Positions 16,797-26,344 of a stretch of DNA of 45,341 nt are shown in pieces. This DNA is from Promethearchaeota archaeon. GTDB taxonomy: Archaea > Asgardarchaeota > Lokiarchaeia > Sigyniarchaeales > SOKP01. Numbering within the stretch: the stretch's first letter is position 1; each line of letters opens with the position of its first letter. The stretch is from NCBI GenBank assembly GCA_018238625.1, contig JABCSY010000022.1:1-45341 (forward strand), in the 5' to 3' direction. Position numbers and translations under genes: made by a program. Under the pieces are notes generated by a model, which had not been told where the DNA came from, ran no database searches, and saw only the letters and a list, made by a program, of their open reading frames with translations.

Positions 16797-17738
16797 ATGG
16801 AACTTGATAAAATAAAGCGCATATTGGTTGTAGGTGCTGGCACGATGGGACACGCCATTGCGCAAGTTTATGCTACTGCCGGGTTTGAAGTAGATCTTGT
16901 AGATTTAAATCAAGAGGTTCTTGATAATGCCTTGACTAAGATTAAATCAAACCTATCTTTGTTGGTAGAGTATAAGCATGTAATAAGTGGTGAAACTTCA
17001 AATATTTTAAGTCGGATCCATCCATCTACCGATTTAAAAGTTGCTGCCCAAAATTGCGATTTAGTTTTAGAAGCAGTTTCTGAAGATCGTGATGTAAAAC
17101 GAGATGTTTTCTCTCAATTAGATGAATTCTGCTCTGAAGATATTATTTTAGCAAGCAATACTTCCGAATTAAATATATTCAACGTCGCAAAAGTTAAAAA
17201 TCCGAAACGCTTAGTAATCCACCATTGGTTTCATCCGCCATACATTATTCCTTTAGTTGAAATAGTAGCTGGGCGTAAAACTTCTTCTGAAGTCATCGAT
17301 ATTTCGTTTAAATTATTAGAAAAAATTGGCAAAAAACCTTTAATCTTGAAAAAGTTCACGAATGCTTTTGTTGTCAATAAAATCCAGCAAGCAATTAATT
17401 CTGCGGTCTTTGCTCTTTTAATAAAAGGCATAGCTTCTCCAGAAGAAATTGACATGGCGATTAAGAACACTTTAGGCGTACGTTTACCGTTTGCTGGAGT
17501 AGCACAAAATCTTGATTTTGTAGGACTCGATGTTGTATACGATATTATCAAGAATATGGGCATGGATCTCGTGTTCCTTAGAGATAAAGTGAATAATGGG
17601 CAATTAGGTGCAAAAACATCAATAGGTTTTTACGATTACCAAGGTCGAACTGAAGAAGAAATCCTTACTAAGAGGGATAAACTTTACTTACAAATGCTCG
17701 ATTTTCTTAAACAAAAGAACGCATTTGAACCAATTTAA
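16797..17738 (+). CDS. 3-hydroxyacyl-CoA dehydrogenase
   Basis: The 313-residue NAD-dependent enzyme interconverts 3-hydroxyacyl-CoA and 3-ketoacyl-CoA. The Rossmann loop is VVGAGTMGHAIAQVY (residues 11-25), with VDLVDLN binding the adenine ribose. Catalytic residues fit SNTSEL (Ser), HHWFHPP with VEIV (the His-Glu pair) and NAFVVNKIQQA (Asn). The C-terminal helical domain (GVRLPFAGVAQNLDFVGLD) completes the usual single-function length. The substrate-loop motif HFxNPP is altered to HHWFHPP. That occurs in relatives acting on other hydroxy acids, so chain specificity is uncertain. It pairs functionally with the divergent crotonase. Confidence 0.9.
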   Translation: MELDKIKRILVVGAGTMGHAIAQVYATAGFEVDLVDLNQEVLDNALTKIKSNLSLLVEYKHVISGETSNILSRIHPSTDLKVAAQNCDLVLEAVSEDRDVKRDVFSQLDEFCSEDIILASNTSELNIFNVAKVKNPKRLVIHHWFHPPYIIPLVEIVAGRKTSSEVIDISFKLLEKIGKKPLILKKFTNAFVVNKIQQAINSAVFALLIKGIASPEEIDMAIKNTLGVRLPFAGVAQNLDFVGLDVVYDIIKNMGMDLVFLRDKVNNGQLGAKTSIGFYDYQGRTEEEILTKRDKLYLQMLDFLKQKNAFEPI

Positions 17739-17802
17739 AGAAAAACAATAATTTTCACTATTAATAAAAAAATTATAACATTGAAATTGTAATGAATTTA
17801 AA

Positions 17803-19920
17803 ATGCCCAAAACACTAGATGCATTTACCGAGGATAAAATTACCAATTTAATTAGAAAGAGAGATTTAAAAAGATCTTCAAATCTGAAAAGAGAGTTCAA
17901 CGAAATCAATCAACATCTTTATGCAAAATTAAAACACACGGAAACTGATACAAGAGCTCGATCAAAAGAAATTTTAAAACTCATTTTATGTAAGTTAGTT
18001 GATGAAATAAGTAATTCTTTACCTGATTCTATCATGTCGTTTAGCATTGGGCAGGACGAAACAGAGAAAGAATTATTCGATCGACTTCAGAAATTCTTTA
18101 AGGAGAATCTAAAAGATAAATATAAGAACCTCATTGAGAAAAATGAAAGTATCAATTTAAATAAAGAGCTGGTCTTCTTAATTGTTGAAAAATTACAAGG
18201 AATATCTCTTCTTGAATCTTCTAAAGATGTTTTGGCTGATACATTTGAGATATTTGTAAGTAGACTAATAAAAGAAGAAGGAGGGCAATTTTTTACTCCC
18301 GCGAGTATAATTAAATTTATGGTGAGCTATTTAAATCCCGAGATCGAATCTAAGGTTATAGATCCTGCGTGTGGGCATGGTGGTTTTCTATTAGAATGCA
18401 AAGACCTCTTATGGTTAAAAATTGAACAGAAATACGGAGCTCAAATAGATATTTTAAAAAAAAAGAAAAATGAAATAATATCTAATCTCTATGGAATTGA
18501 TAAAGATTCTTATTTAGCAAAATTATGTGAATTATATCTAAATATTATCAGTCAGGGCAATTCCAATATATTTTGCGAAGATTCTTTGGATCCAAGTAAT
18601 TACCAAGAAAAAACAAAAGAAATCGTAAAAAATGACTATTTTGATTATGTGTTTACAAATCCACCATTTGGAGCTAAAATTCCAATAGACATAAAAGAGA
18701 TTTTAACTTATTTCGACTTAGCTCATAAATGGGATTTTAAAAATAATATATGGGATAAGCAAAATAGGTTAGTTAAAAAACAACCACCTCAGATTCTATT
18801 TATAGAAAGATGTGTACAACTATTAAGAGACCATGGAAAATTAGGAATTGTTTTACCAGAAGGTCTTTTTGGAAATCCTTCAAATAGATATATCTGGGCG
18901 TATTTACGGAGTAAAGGCAAGATATTAGGAATAATTAGTTTAGATCAGAACACATTTATGCCTTATACTTGCAATAAAACTAGTATTCTATTCTTTCAAA
19001 AATTAAAAAATATTCCCCAGAATTATAATATTGATTTTGGAATTGTTGACAATGTTGGTCACGATAAAGATGGAAAAGTTTTGTATAAATTAAATAAGGA
19101 TGGAAGTATAAAATACGATAAAAATAAAAATCCGATTGTCAATAATGAATTAATTAATTTACACCTTAAAATTAATGAAAGTGCTGAATTCAGCTACTTA
19201 GAAGCCCAAAAAGTTTTCAAATTAAGTTTAAATCAGATAAAAAGCAATATATTCATACCTAACTATTACACAGGCGTAGAAAAAACTCTAAAATCTTTAG
19301 AAAATAATAAAGACTTTCAATTAGTTTCTATAGGTGATTTAGTAAAAAACAGACTAATCTACACAAAGAATAAAGGATATTTGCCAAGAGGGGCCGAAAT
19401 AGGTTCACATGTTTATGGTTTAGGCGATATTCCGTTTATCCGTACTAGCGAAATTAATAATTGGGAAGTCGATCTAAATTCGCATAAAAAAACTTCCAAC
19501 GAAGTATACGACCAATTTAAAGAAAAACAGAATATTGAAATTGGAGACATTCTTTTAGTAAAGGATGGTGGCCCAAATCTAATTGGAAATACGGCATTTA
19601 TTACTGAGTTAGATACAAGAATTATTATCCAGAGTCACATATTTCAGATAAAAACTCTTAAAAATAAAGAGAATATTGATTCATACCTTTTATTATACCT
19701 TCTAAATCTAGACATAGTTCAAAAGCAAATAAAAGCAATAACCTTCGTTCAAGGCACTATTGCTACAATAGGTAATAGAATAATGGATTTAATTTTACCC
19801 ATTCCATCTGAGATTAATAAAAGAAAGGAAATCTCAAAATATATTAAAGAAATTATTGATAATAAAACAGAAATAAGAAAGAAAATTAATAAACTCTCTA
19901 TTAACTATTTCAGTGATTAA
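17803..19920 (+). CDS. Orphan type I DNA methyltransferase fused to a specificity (HsdS-like) domain
   Basis: The 705-residue M-S fusion has a helical N-terminus, GGQFFTPASIIKFMV (residues about 160-174), the SAM motif DPACGHGGF (187-195) and the catalytic NPPF (286-289) of adenine-N6 methylases. From about 490 a single target-recognition domain follows (LVSIGDLVKN ... GDIPFIRTSEIN ... IGDILLVKDGGP). It ends in the conserved helix that spaces half-sites (FVQGTIATIGNRIMDLILPIPS). No HsdR translocase/endonuclease gene is adjacent, so it may only modify DNA or pair with a distant R subunit. The next gene, a GNAT, overlaps its stop by eight bases. Low CG and Lys/Ile/Asn-rich composition suggest transfer. 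Confidence 0.88.
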   Translation: MPKTLDAFTEDKITNLIRKRDLKRSSNLKREFNEINQHLYAKLKHTETDTRARSKEILKLILCKLVDEISNSLPDSIMSFSIGQDETEKELFDRLQKFFKENLKDKYKNLIEKNESINLNKELVFLIVEKLQGISLLESSKDVLADTFEIFVSRLIKEEGGQFFTPASIIKFMVSYLNPEIESKVIDPACGHGGFLLECKDLLWLKIEQKYGAQIDILKKKKNEIISNLYGIDKDSYLAKLCELYLNIISQGNSNIFCEDSLDPSNYQEKTKEIVKNDYFDYVFTNPPFGAKIPIDIKEILTYFDLAHKWDFKNNIWDKQNRLVKKQPPQILFIERCVQLLRDHGKLGIVLPEGLFGNPSNRYIWAYLRSKGKILGIISLDQNTFMPYTCNKTSILFFQKLKNIPQNYNIDFGIVDNVGHDKDGKVLYKLNKDGSIKYDKNKNPIVNNELINLHLKINESAEFSYLEAQKVFKLSLNQIKSNIFIPNYYTGVEKTLKSLENNKDFQLVSIGDLVKNRLIYTKNKGYLPRGAEIGSHVYGLGDIPFIRTSEINNWEVDLNSHKKTSNEVYDQFKEKQNIEIGDILLVKDGGPNLIGNTAFITELDTRIIIQSHIFQIKTLKNKENIDSYLLLYLLNLDIVQKQIKAITFVQGTIATIGNRIMDLILPIPSEINKRKEISKYIKEIIDNKTEIRKKINKLSINYFSD

Positions 19921-20365
19921 ATTGAAGATAGAACTTTTTACTTTGCGATACTACCACGATATTATTGATCTTTGGAAAAGATCAGGAATAGAAGTAGGCT
20001 CATCCGACACAAAAGACGAGATAGCTAAGATACTAAAGCGAAATCCCGATCTATTTTTAATCGGTAAGGAAGATGGAAAAGTTGTAGCAGTAGTAATAGG
20101 TGCTTTTGATGGAAGAAGAGGTTATGTGCACCATCTTGCTATAGATCCTAATTATCAAAAAAAAGGATATGGCAAAATGATGATGGACGAATTAATTGAA
20201 AGATTTTGCAAAGAAAAAGTACACAAAGTTCACTTATTTATCGAGAAACATAATAAAGAAGTAGTAGATTTTTATAAGAAATTAAGATGGAACATTAGAG
20301 AAGACTTAATTATGATGAGCTTTGTTCCGGATAAATGTTTATATAAAAGAGACATTGATATTTGA
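19913..20365 (+). CDS. GNAT-family acetyltransferase (RimI-like)
   Basis: The 150-residue single-domain acetyltransferase contains VHHLAIDPNYQKKGYGKMMMDELIE (written here in two parts: VHHLAIDPNYQ, KKGYGKMMM), the acetyl-CoA pyrophosphate loop. VHLFIEKHNKEVVDFYKKLRW is the typical last motif. The start is either GTG 19913, overlapping the methylase stop by eight bases, or TTG 19922. The overlap suggests translation coupled to the methylase. The acceptor could be a protein N-terminus or a small molecule. The link to the DNA methylase may be only positional. Confidence 0.82.
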   Translation: MIKLKIELFTLRYYHDIIDLWKRSGIEVGSSDTKDEIAKILKRNPDLFLIGKEDGKVVAVVIGAFDGRRGYVHHLAIDPNYQKKGYGKMMMDELIERFCKEKVHKVHLFIEKHNKEVVDFYKKLRWNIREDLIMMSFVPDKCLYKRDIDI

Positions 20366-20474
20366 AAATTCTATTTTTTAATCATCATCATACTTTTTTT
20401 TAGTTTATATTAAAATTTTATATATTATTGGAAGAATATAATCATACTTACAAAATATTCAATTGTGATCAAAA

Positions 20475-22244
20475 ATGAGTGACGAAATTAACGAATATTG
20501 GATGCAAAATTGGCCTGAGGAGGTACCAAGACATATTGATGTTCCTGAAATCTCTTTAGGACAAATGTTAAGAAACACAGTTAAAGCCTATCCTGATAGT
20601 CAGGCTATATTTTTTGAAGGTTTTCGAATGACATATAAAGAGTTAGATATGGCGGTAGATCAGTTTGCTACAGCACTTTCAAAAATGGGAATTAAAAAAG
20701 GTGATGTGGTAGTTATTGATTTACCTAATATGCCCCAATATGTAATTGTCTATTACGCGATTTGTCGAATCGGTGCAATTGCGAACCCTGTAATTCCCTT
20801 AAACCGGTTTGTGGAAATTGTTCATCAAGTAAACGATTCCAAAGGTAAAATGATGGTTATTTTAGATGTCCTCTATGAAGAACATCTACAAGGTAAGGAT
20901 TTAAGTAAGATACCTACTTTGAAGGACATCATTCTAACAGGTGTTGCAGACTATCTGCCAAAAATCAAGGCAAAATTAGGAACAGCTTTAGGTAAGGTTC
21001 CCAGAATGAAAAACTGGCCTACTAAAGTTGGAGATGTAAATTTTCATAAATTTCAAGATGTTATGCAAAATGGACTTCCAATTGATCTGCCAGATGTGAA
21101 AATTAATCCGAAGGAAGATATTTCTACTTTGATTTATACTGGCGGTACAACTGGTTTACCTAAGGGTTGTATGATGTCTCATTATAATTTTGTTGTAAAC
21201 GCCGAGCAAGGGAAAATATGGGCCCAAACACAAATTGAGGTTGAAAGTACATATGGTAAAGGAGGAATGTTCACCATTCTACCTTTAGCGCATGAATTTG
21301 CATTATCTATCGCTATGAATTTAGGAATTATCAGTGGGTATAAATTAATACTGTTTATACGACCTCCAGAAAAACTTTCTACCTTTTTAAAAGTGATTAA
21401 AAAGGAAGGAGCTACTTTCGGTCCTGGCGTACCTACTTTGTGGCAAAAAATAACTCTCGATAAAGATTGTGCAAAGTTTAAAGATCAACTGACGGATTTA
21501 GTGGCTTGCCTAAGTGGTGCTGCTCCCTTACCATTAGAAGTCAAACAAGGGTTTGAAGCTTTAACAGGAGCATTAATAATAGAAGGTTTCGGTATGTCAG
21601 AAACCAGCCCAATCTTAACAGTTACACCGTTTCATAAATATAAGGAGAATACAGTGGGGTTCCCAGTTTCAGATACTTTAATTAAAATAGTAGATTCCGA
21701 TGATGGTACAAAAATTTTACCTCAATGTACTAACGAGAACTGTGAGAATTGTGGAGCTAATGAAGCAAAATATATTGGCGAAATTTGTGGAAATGGCCCT
21801 CAAGTATTTTTAGGATACTTGAATAGACCAGAAGCTACAGAATATGCGCTAAGGAAGGATTCTAAAGGACGAACGTGGTATCATACGGCAGATATTGGAT
21901 GTATTGACAAGGATGGTTATTTACATATTAAAGATCGAAAACGAGACATGATCAAATATAAAGGTCATTCTGTCTTTCCTAGGGAAGTTGAAGATTTACT
22001 ATATCAATTAGAATATGTCAACGAAGTTGGCGTTATAGGCGTTCCAGATCCAGAAGTTGGAGAAAATATTAAAGCGTATGTGTCTTTAAAACCAGAATTT
22101 CAAGGTAAAGTTACTGAGGAAGATATTTCGAAATGGGCTAAAGAAAATATTTCTGCTTTCAAATACCCTCGAATAATTGAAATTATACCAGACCTGCCAA
22201 AATCCGTAGTGGGTAAAATTTTAAGAAGAGAACTTAGAACTTAA
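20475..22244 (+). CDS. Fatty-acyl-CoA ligase (AMP-forming), copy 1
   Basis: The 589-residue adenylate-forming ligase activates a carboxylic acid to acyl-AMP and then acyl-CoA. Motifs are YTGGTTGLPKG (221-231, ATP loop), GFGMSETSP (371-379), YHTADIG and the hinge DRKRDMIKYKG. The catalytic Lys lies near the end (KSVVGKILRREL). Length and motifs fit medium/long-chain ligases. An unusual feature is the Cys set CTNENCENC plus EIC (C418, C423, C426, C438) just before the hinge region. It is kept in the next gene and may bind zinc. ATG is preceded by GATCAAAA, a leader similar to copy 2. It is the first of two tandem paralogues. Confidence 0.92.
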   Translation: MSDEINEYWMQNWPEEVPRHIDVPEISLGQMLRNTVKAYPDSQAIFFEGFRMTYKELDMAVDQFATALSKMGIKKGDVVVIDLPNMPQYVIVYYAICRIGAIANPVIPLNRFVEIVHQVNDSKGKMMVILDVLYEEHLQGKDLSKIPTLKDIILTGVADYLPKIKAKLGTALGKVPRMKNWPTKVGDVNFHKFQDVMQNGLPIDLPDVKINPKEDISTLIYTGGTTGLPKGCMMSHYNFVVNAEQGKIWAQTQIEVESTYGKGGMFTILPLAHEFALSIAMNLGIISGYKLILFIRPPEKLSTFLKVIKKEGATFGPGVPTLWQKITLDKDCAKFKDQLTDLVACLSGAAPLPLEVKQGFEALTGALIIEGFGMSETSPILTVTPFHKYKENTVGFPVSDTLIKIVDSDDGTKILPQCTNENCENCGANEAKYIGEICGNGPQVFLGYLNRPEATEYALRKDSKGRTWYHTADIGCIDKDGYLHIKDRKRDMIKYKGHSVFPREVEDLLYQLEYVNEVGVIGVPDPEVGENIKAYVSLKPEFQGKVTEEDISKWAKENISAFKYPRIIEIIPDLPKSVVGKILRRELRT

Positions 22245-22405
22245 TAATATATAGCTAAATTAAAACCTTTTTTTTTATTTTAAAACAAAAAGATATCTAA
22301 ACTTCATTTCGCCTTAAATTAAAATTAAGTTGATTTTCTAAAAATTTTAAATAGGTATTCAAAATAATATACCATATCTAATGAAAAATTATAAAATGAT
22401 TAAAA

Positions 22406-24190
22406 ATGAGTGATGATATTAATCGACCATGGTATAATTATTGGCCAGAAGGCGTTCCAAAACACATAGATTATCAGGAAATAGCTTTAGGAGATGTTTT
22501 AAGAAATACAGCAGAGGAATTTCCTAATTCTCAAGCTATATTTTTTCAAGGATATAGAATGACTTATCAAGAGCTAGATACTTCCGTAGATCAATTTGCT
22601 ACAGGACTTTCCAAGATTGGAGTGAAAAAAGGTGATGTAGTTGCAATTGATTTACCAAACATACCTCAATTTATTATAGCTTTTTATGCAACGGCTCGTC
22701 TTGGCGCAGTTGTCAACCCCATAATTCCATTACATAAATTCGTAGAAATTGTTTATCAAATAAACGATTCAAATAGCACAGTTTTGATTGTATTAGATGC
22801 CCTTTATCAAGGATATTTGCATAACAAAGACTTGAGTAAAATGCCATCTCTAAAAAACATTATCCTAACAGGTATAACAGAATATCTTCCAAAAATTAAA
22901 GCAATTTTAGGTACTGCGTTAGGAAAAGTACCTCAAATGAAAAAGAAATTATGGCCGACTCAAGTAGGCGATATTAAGTTTCATAAAATGCAAGATATTC
23001 AACAAAATGGCATCCCTATTAATATTCCGGATGTATCAATAAATCCTAAGGAAGATACAGCAACACTAATTTATACTGGTGGAACTACAGGGGTACCAAA
23101 AGGAGTCCAGTTATCGCATTATAATATGTCTGCAAACGCAGAACAAGGAACTGCTTGGATGTATAATCAAGTTCCTGAAACAAGAGAATCTCGTGGAAAA
23201 GGCGGGGTTGGTTGTTTAGTTCCCTTTGGGCATGTTTTTGGTATATCAACAGGAATGAGTCTGGGAGTTTCATCTGGTTACAAACTTATTCTTTTTGCAG
23301 CCCCTCCAGAAAAGAAATCTGATGTACTGAAACTATTAATGAATGAAGGAGCTATTTATATACCCGCAGTACCTACACTTTACAATCAAATCAACCAAGA
23401 TCCAGATTCTGAAAAATTTAAGAATAAATTGCCTGAATTGACAGCTTGTTTAAGTGGTGGTTCTGCTTTACCGCCAGAAGTTAAAAAAAAATTTGAGGAC
23501 ATAACAGGCGCATCGATAATTGAAGGATATGGAGCAAGCGAAACAGCACCAATAGTAACTGCTTCACCATTTCATAGGTATAAACCAAATTCTGCAGGTT
23601 TACCCGTATCAGATACATTGTTAAAAGTCGTAGATGTTGACGAAGGAACGAAAATTTTACCAATTTGCCCTAATGAAACTTGCGAAAATTGTGGAGAAGA
23701 AGAAGCAGAGAAATATATTGGAGAACTATGTGTAAATGGACCTCAAGTTATGTTAGGTTATTTAAACAAACCAGAAGATACAAAATACGCGTTAAGGAAA
23801 GATTCCCAAGGTAAGATTTGGTATTATACTGCCGATATAGCATGCATAGATAAAGAAGGATATTTGCATTTAAAAGATAGAAAAAGAGACATGATTAAAT
23901 ATAAAGGTCACGGTGTTTTCCCAGCGGAAGTAGAAAAATTAATATATCAACACGATGCAGTAAACGAAGTTGGTGTAATAGGAGTTCCTCACCCTGATGG
24001 AGTGGGAGAAACGATTAAGGCAATTATATCAATAAAAGACGAGTTTAAAGATAAGATAACAGAAGAAGATATGTTAGAATGGTGTAAAGATAATATTAGT
24101 CCATATAAATATCCTCGGCAAATAGAATTTATCGAAGAACTACCGAAAACTCTTATTGGTAAAATTCTGAGAAGAGAACTTCGAGAATAA
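22406..24190 (+). CDS. Fatty-acyl-CoA ligase (AMP-forming), copy 2
   Basis: The 594-residue paralogue of the preceding gene is similar along its whole length, so the pair arose by tandem duplication. It keeps YTGGTTGVPKG, GYGASETAP, YYTADIA, DRKRDMIKYKG and KTLIGKILRREL. The Cys cluster appears as CPNETCENC with ELC. Acid-pocket residues differ (for example FGHVFGIS where copy 1 has LAHEFALS), suggesting a different acyl substrate. The 161-base spacer has its own AT-rich leader, so it may be transcribed separately. Together the pair would feed acyl-CoA into the crotonase, dehydrogenase and thiolase-type enzymes of this window. Confidence 0.92.
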   Translation: MSDDINRPWYNYWPEGVPKHIDYQEIALGDVLRNTAEEFPNSQAIFFQGYRMTYQELDTSVDQFATGLSKIGVKKGDVVAIDLPNIPQFIIAFYATARLGAVVNPIIPLHKFVEIVYQINDSNSTVLIVLDALYQGYLHNKDLSKMPSLKNIILTGITEYLPKIKAILGTALGKVPQMKKKLWPTQVGDIKFHKMQDIQQNGIPINIPDVSINPKEDTATLIYTGGTTGVPKGVQLSHYNMSANAEQGTAWMYNQVPETRESRGKGGVGCLVPFGHVFGISTGMSLGVSSGYKLILFAAPPEKKSDVLKLLMNEGAIYIPAVPTLYNQINQDPDSEKFKNKLPELTACLSGGSALPPEVKKKFEDITGASIIEGYGASETAPIVTASPFHRYKPNSAGLPVSDTLLKVVDVDEGTKILPICPNETCENCGEEEAEKYIGELCVNGPQVMLGYLNKPEDTKYALRKDSQGKIWYYTADIACIDKEGYLHLKDRKRDMIKYKGHGVFPAEVEKLIYQHDAVNEVGVIGVPHPDGVGETIKAIISIKDEFKDKITEEDMLEWCKDNISPYKYPRQIEFIEELPKTLIGKILRRELRE

Positions 24191-24212
24191 TTAAAAAAAC
24201 ATATTTTATTCC

Positions 24213-24221
24213 TTTTTTTTT
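24213..24221 (+). terminator. T-tract terminator after acyl-CoA ligase 2
   Basis: A run of nine T follows the ligase stop by about 20 bases, in a gap where the ligase and ferredoxin genes converge. U-rich tracts without a required hairpin are the usual archaeal termination signal. Confidence 0.45.
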
Positions 24222-24253
24222 GTTAATATTAAATAAAAAAAGAAAGATTATTG

Positions 24254-24523
24254 TTATGATAAACTTTTATTAGCTATACTAAATGGAACTAATCTAATTG
24301 CTTTATTAGGACATCTATGGTAACATACCGAACAACCTCCACAATAAGCGTCAGTTATAATTGTTATAGCTTTTCCATTGGCGTTAAATTTTCTAATATT
24401 TAGTGGACAATACTTTACGCAAGTTCCACATGATTTACACTTAGATAATTCTGTAATCGCTTTATATGTAATTTTAGATAATTCCTTGATTTTTTTTTGT
24501 AAGTTAGGTGAGGCTGTTTTCAT
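24254..24523 (-). CDS. Ferredoxin-like 2[4Fe-4S] protein
   Basis: The 89-residue electron carrier has two full cluster motifs, CKSCGTCVKYCPL (residues about 29-41) and CGGCSVCYHRCPN (about 61-73), each CxxCxxCxxxCP. An N-terminal helix of about 25 residues precedes the fold. The second half resembles the delta-type subunits of 2-oxoacid oxidoreductases, but no such genes are adjacent. It follows the NMO-type flavoprotein on the same strand, with a T12 run between them. It is cytoplasmic. Its redox partner is unknown; the flavoprotein or acyl-CoA enzymes are possible. Confidence 0.85.
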   Translation of the reverse strand: MKTASPNLQKKIKELSKITYKAITELSKCKSCGTCVKYCPLNIRKFNANGKAITIITDAYCGGCSVCYHRCPNKAIRLVPFSIANKSLS

Positions 24524-24559
24524 TATTAAAAAAATTAATTATAGTTCAAAAAGAGTTTG

Positions 24560-24571
24560 AAAAAAAAAAAA
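24560..24571 (-). terminator. T12 tract after the flavoprotein gene
   Basis: Twelve A on the plus strand (T12 on the transcribed sense) lie 20 bases past the stop of the NMO-type gene and before the ferredoxin. This fits an archaeal U-tract terminator separating the two. Confidence 0.45.
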
Positions 24572-24591
24572 GTGGATTATTTCTTATTCTT

Positions 24592-25614
24592 TTAAGAAAT
24601 ATTAGCACATAAATTTTTAAGCAGTTTTTCTGCTTTATTTGTAAAACTGGTAATAATATCACCAACATCCATTATTGAGTCAATTAGACCACAAGTTTGC
24701 CCTACAGGTATAGCTCCATTATCCACATCGCCTTTAGTGTATACGATTTCGTAATGATAAAGATCTTCCATAAATCCATCCAGATCGTAGGCTAATTCTT
24801 GCTTAATTTTATCTTCTTTTGTCATAATCGTTCCATGTTCTAGGCAATATTTATTTTTCAATAGTCTTATTGGCCCAAACCCACCGGTAGTAAGCATTGT
24901 ATCTCGAGCAGTCGCAGGTGGAATTAATGCTTTATAATTAGGATGGAATTCGCTTTCACTAGAAGCTATAAATCGGGTCCCCATAGCAACAGCATCAGCG
25001 CCCATAGCTAATCCCGCAGCTACGCCTTCTGGACTTGCAATACCACCACACGCAATTAAAGGCTTTTCAGGGTATTTTTGGGCAACCTGTGTAACCAGAA
25101 CTAATGTACTAATCCCTTCGTAGCTTTGATGACCGCCCCCTTCCGTTCCCGTAGCAACAACTCCATCGCATCCTGCAGCATATACTTTATCTACTAACCA
25201 TAAAGCTGGAGCGACGTGATAGTGCATGATATGAGGTGCCTTTTGTTTTAATATCTTACTGGCATTTCGAGACCCTCCGGCACTTGTTAGCAAATAGATT
25301 AACTGTTCGCGAATTTTTGGATTTGTATTGCTTAATTGAGCAATTTTTCTCAACATAATCTTATGATCCGTCTGAACGCGAGCAGTCCGAATATTAACGC
25401 CGAATGGTTTATCTGTATGTTCAATTACATACTCTAACTGTTTCTCCATATCTTTTATCGAACTTTTTCCTCGTAAAGTTGCGTGACTTACAACGCCAAG
25501 TCCTCCTGCTTCAGAAACAGCGACAGATAATTCGGTCGTGTAGAATGGACCCATCGGAGCGCTAAATATTGGATACTTTATACCAAATTTTTCTGTTATT
25601 TTAGTTTTAATCAT
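24592..25614 (-). CDS. NMO/2-nitropropane dioxygenase-family flavoprotein (FabK-like)
   Basis: The 340-residue FMN-binding TIM barrel is related to nitronate monooxygenases and the enoyl-ACP reductase FabK. Signature parts are YPIFSAPMGPF near the N-terminus, the strand DGVVATGTEGGGHQ (about 149-162, holding the active-site His region), LIACGGIASPEGV and AAGLAMGADAVAMGTRFIAS, the FMN phosphate site. In an archaeon without FabK-type fatty-acid synthesis, the natural substrate is uncertain. It begins 54 bases after cobY on the same strand, so readthrough from the cobamide operon is possible. I see no functional link to cobamides. Confidence 0.85.
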   Translation of the reverse strand: MIKTKITEKFGIKYPIFSAPMGPFYTTELSVAVSEAGGLGVVSHATLRGKSSIKDMEKQLEYVIEHTDKPFGVNIRTARVQTDHKIMLRKIAQLSNTNPKIREQLIYLLTSAGGSRNASKILKQKAPHIMHYHVAPALWLVDKVYAAGCDGVVATGTEGGGHQSYEGISTLVLVTQVAQKYPEKPLIACGGIASPEGVAAGLAMGADAVAMGTRFIASSESEFHPNYKALIPPATARDTMLTTGGFGPIRLLKNKYCLEHGTIMTKEDKIKQELAYDLDGFMEDLYHYEIVYTKGDVDNGAIPVGQTCGLIDSIMDVGDIITSFTNKAEKLLKNLCANIS

Positions 25615-25668
25615 ATTTGATCTTTTCCTATTTTTAAAATTATGATAGTTAATAATACTTTTTTGATA

Positions 25669-26307
25669 TTAAAAATTTTCAAATTTTTTTTTTAATTTAA
25701 AATAATCATCGATAGTATTAATGTTATAAATTAATTCGATCCGTTCACTAATTAGAATCGCTTGATCAAGTTCTTGTTGATCAATAGCATCACCATTAAT
25801 AACATTAATCCCTAATGGAATTAGTTTTTTCTGATCATTTTCTGAGGTAAATACAATTGTAGGTGTTAATCCATGTTGATTAAATAATCTCATATCAGCC
25901 ATAACTGTGAGTGCTGGTTTATTTAATATAAAATATATATTAATAATTTCATCTAATATCTCTGGTTTAATTAATGGAATATCTGCTACAACTGTCATTG
26001 TAATTCCAAGTTTGAGTTTTTTAATTATGAATTTTAAATCAGAATGATAACCGGCTCCAGGAGTTTCAATTAATTCAATTGGCAAATTCAACCTCTTAAT
26101 AATCGATTTCGTATGAGGCGTAAATGATGAAACGGCAATAATCAGCTTATTGATCCTTTTAGACGCCAATATAGCATCAATAACATGTTCGATTAGATAT
26201 TTATCTCCAAGTGGAAGCAACAATTTTTCTTGATATTCTATTTCTATTTTGGTAAAATCAAATCGGGAACTTTTTCCTCCTGCCATAATTATTGCTGCAA
26301 TTTGCAT
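25669..26307 (-). CDS. cobY: GTP:adenosylcobinamide-phosphate guanylyltransferase
   Basis: The 212-residue nucleotidyltransferase opens IIMAGGKSSRF, the MobA/CobY nucleotide loop, and has VVADIPLIKPEIL, the metal-binding Asp strand. CobY is the archaeal non-orthologous replacement for CobU. It transfers GMP to adenosylcobinamide phosphate before ribazole attachment. Assignment relies on family shape plus its place right after cbiB in the corrinoid operon; by sequence alone other small NTP transferases are possible. No kinase domain is present, so salvage of cobinamide must go through CbiZ. Confidence 0.8.
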   Translation of the reverse strand: MQIAAIIMAGGKSSRFDFTKIEIEYQEKLLLPLGDKYLIEHVIDAILASKRINKLIIAVSSFTPHTKSIIKRLNLPIELIETPGAGYHSDLKFIIKKLKLGITMTVVADIPLIKPEILDEIINIYFILNKPALTVMADMRLFNQHGLTPTIVFTSENDQKKLIPLGINVINGDAIDQQELDQAILISERIELIYNINTIDDYFKLKKKFENF

Positions 26308-26344
26308 AATTTAATCTCAAAATATTCGAGTTTTTCCCATTATT

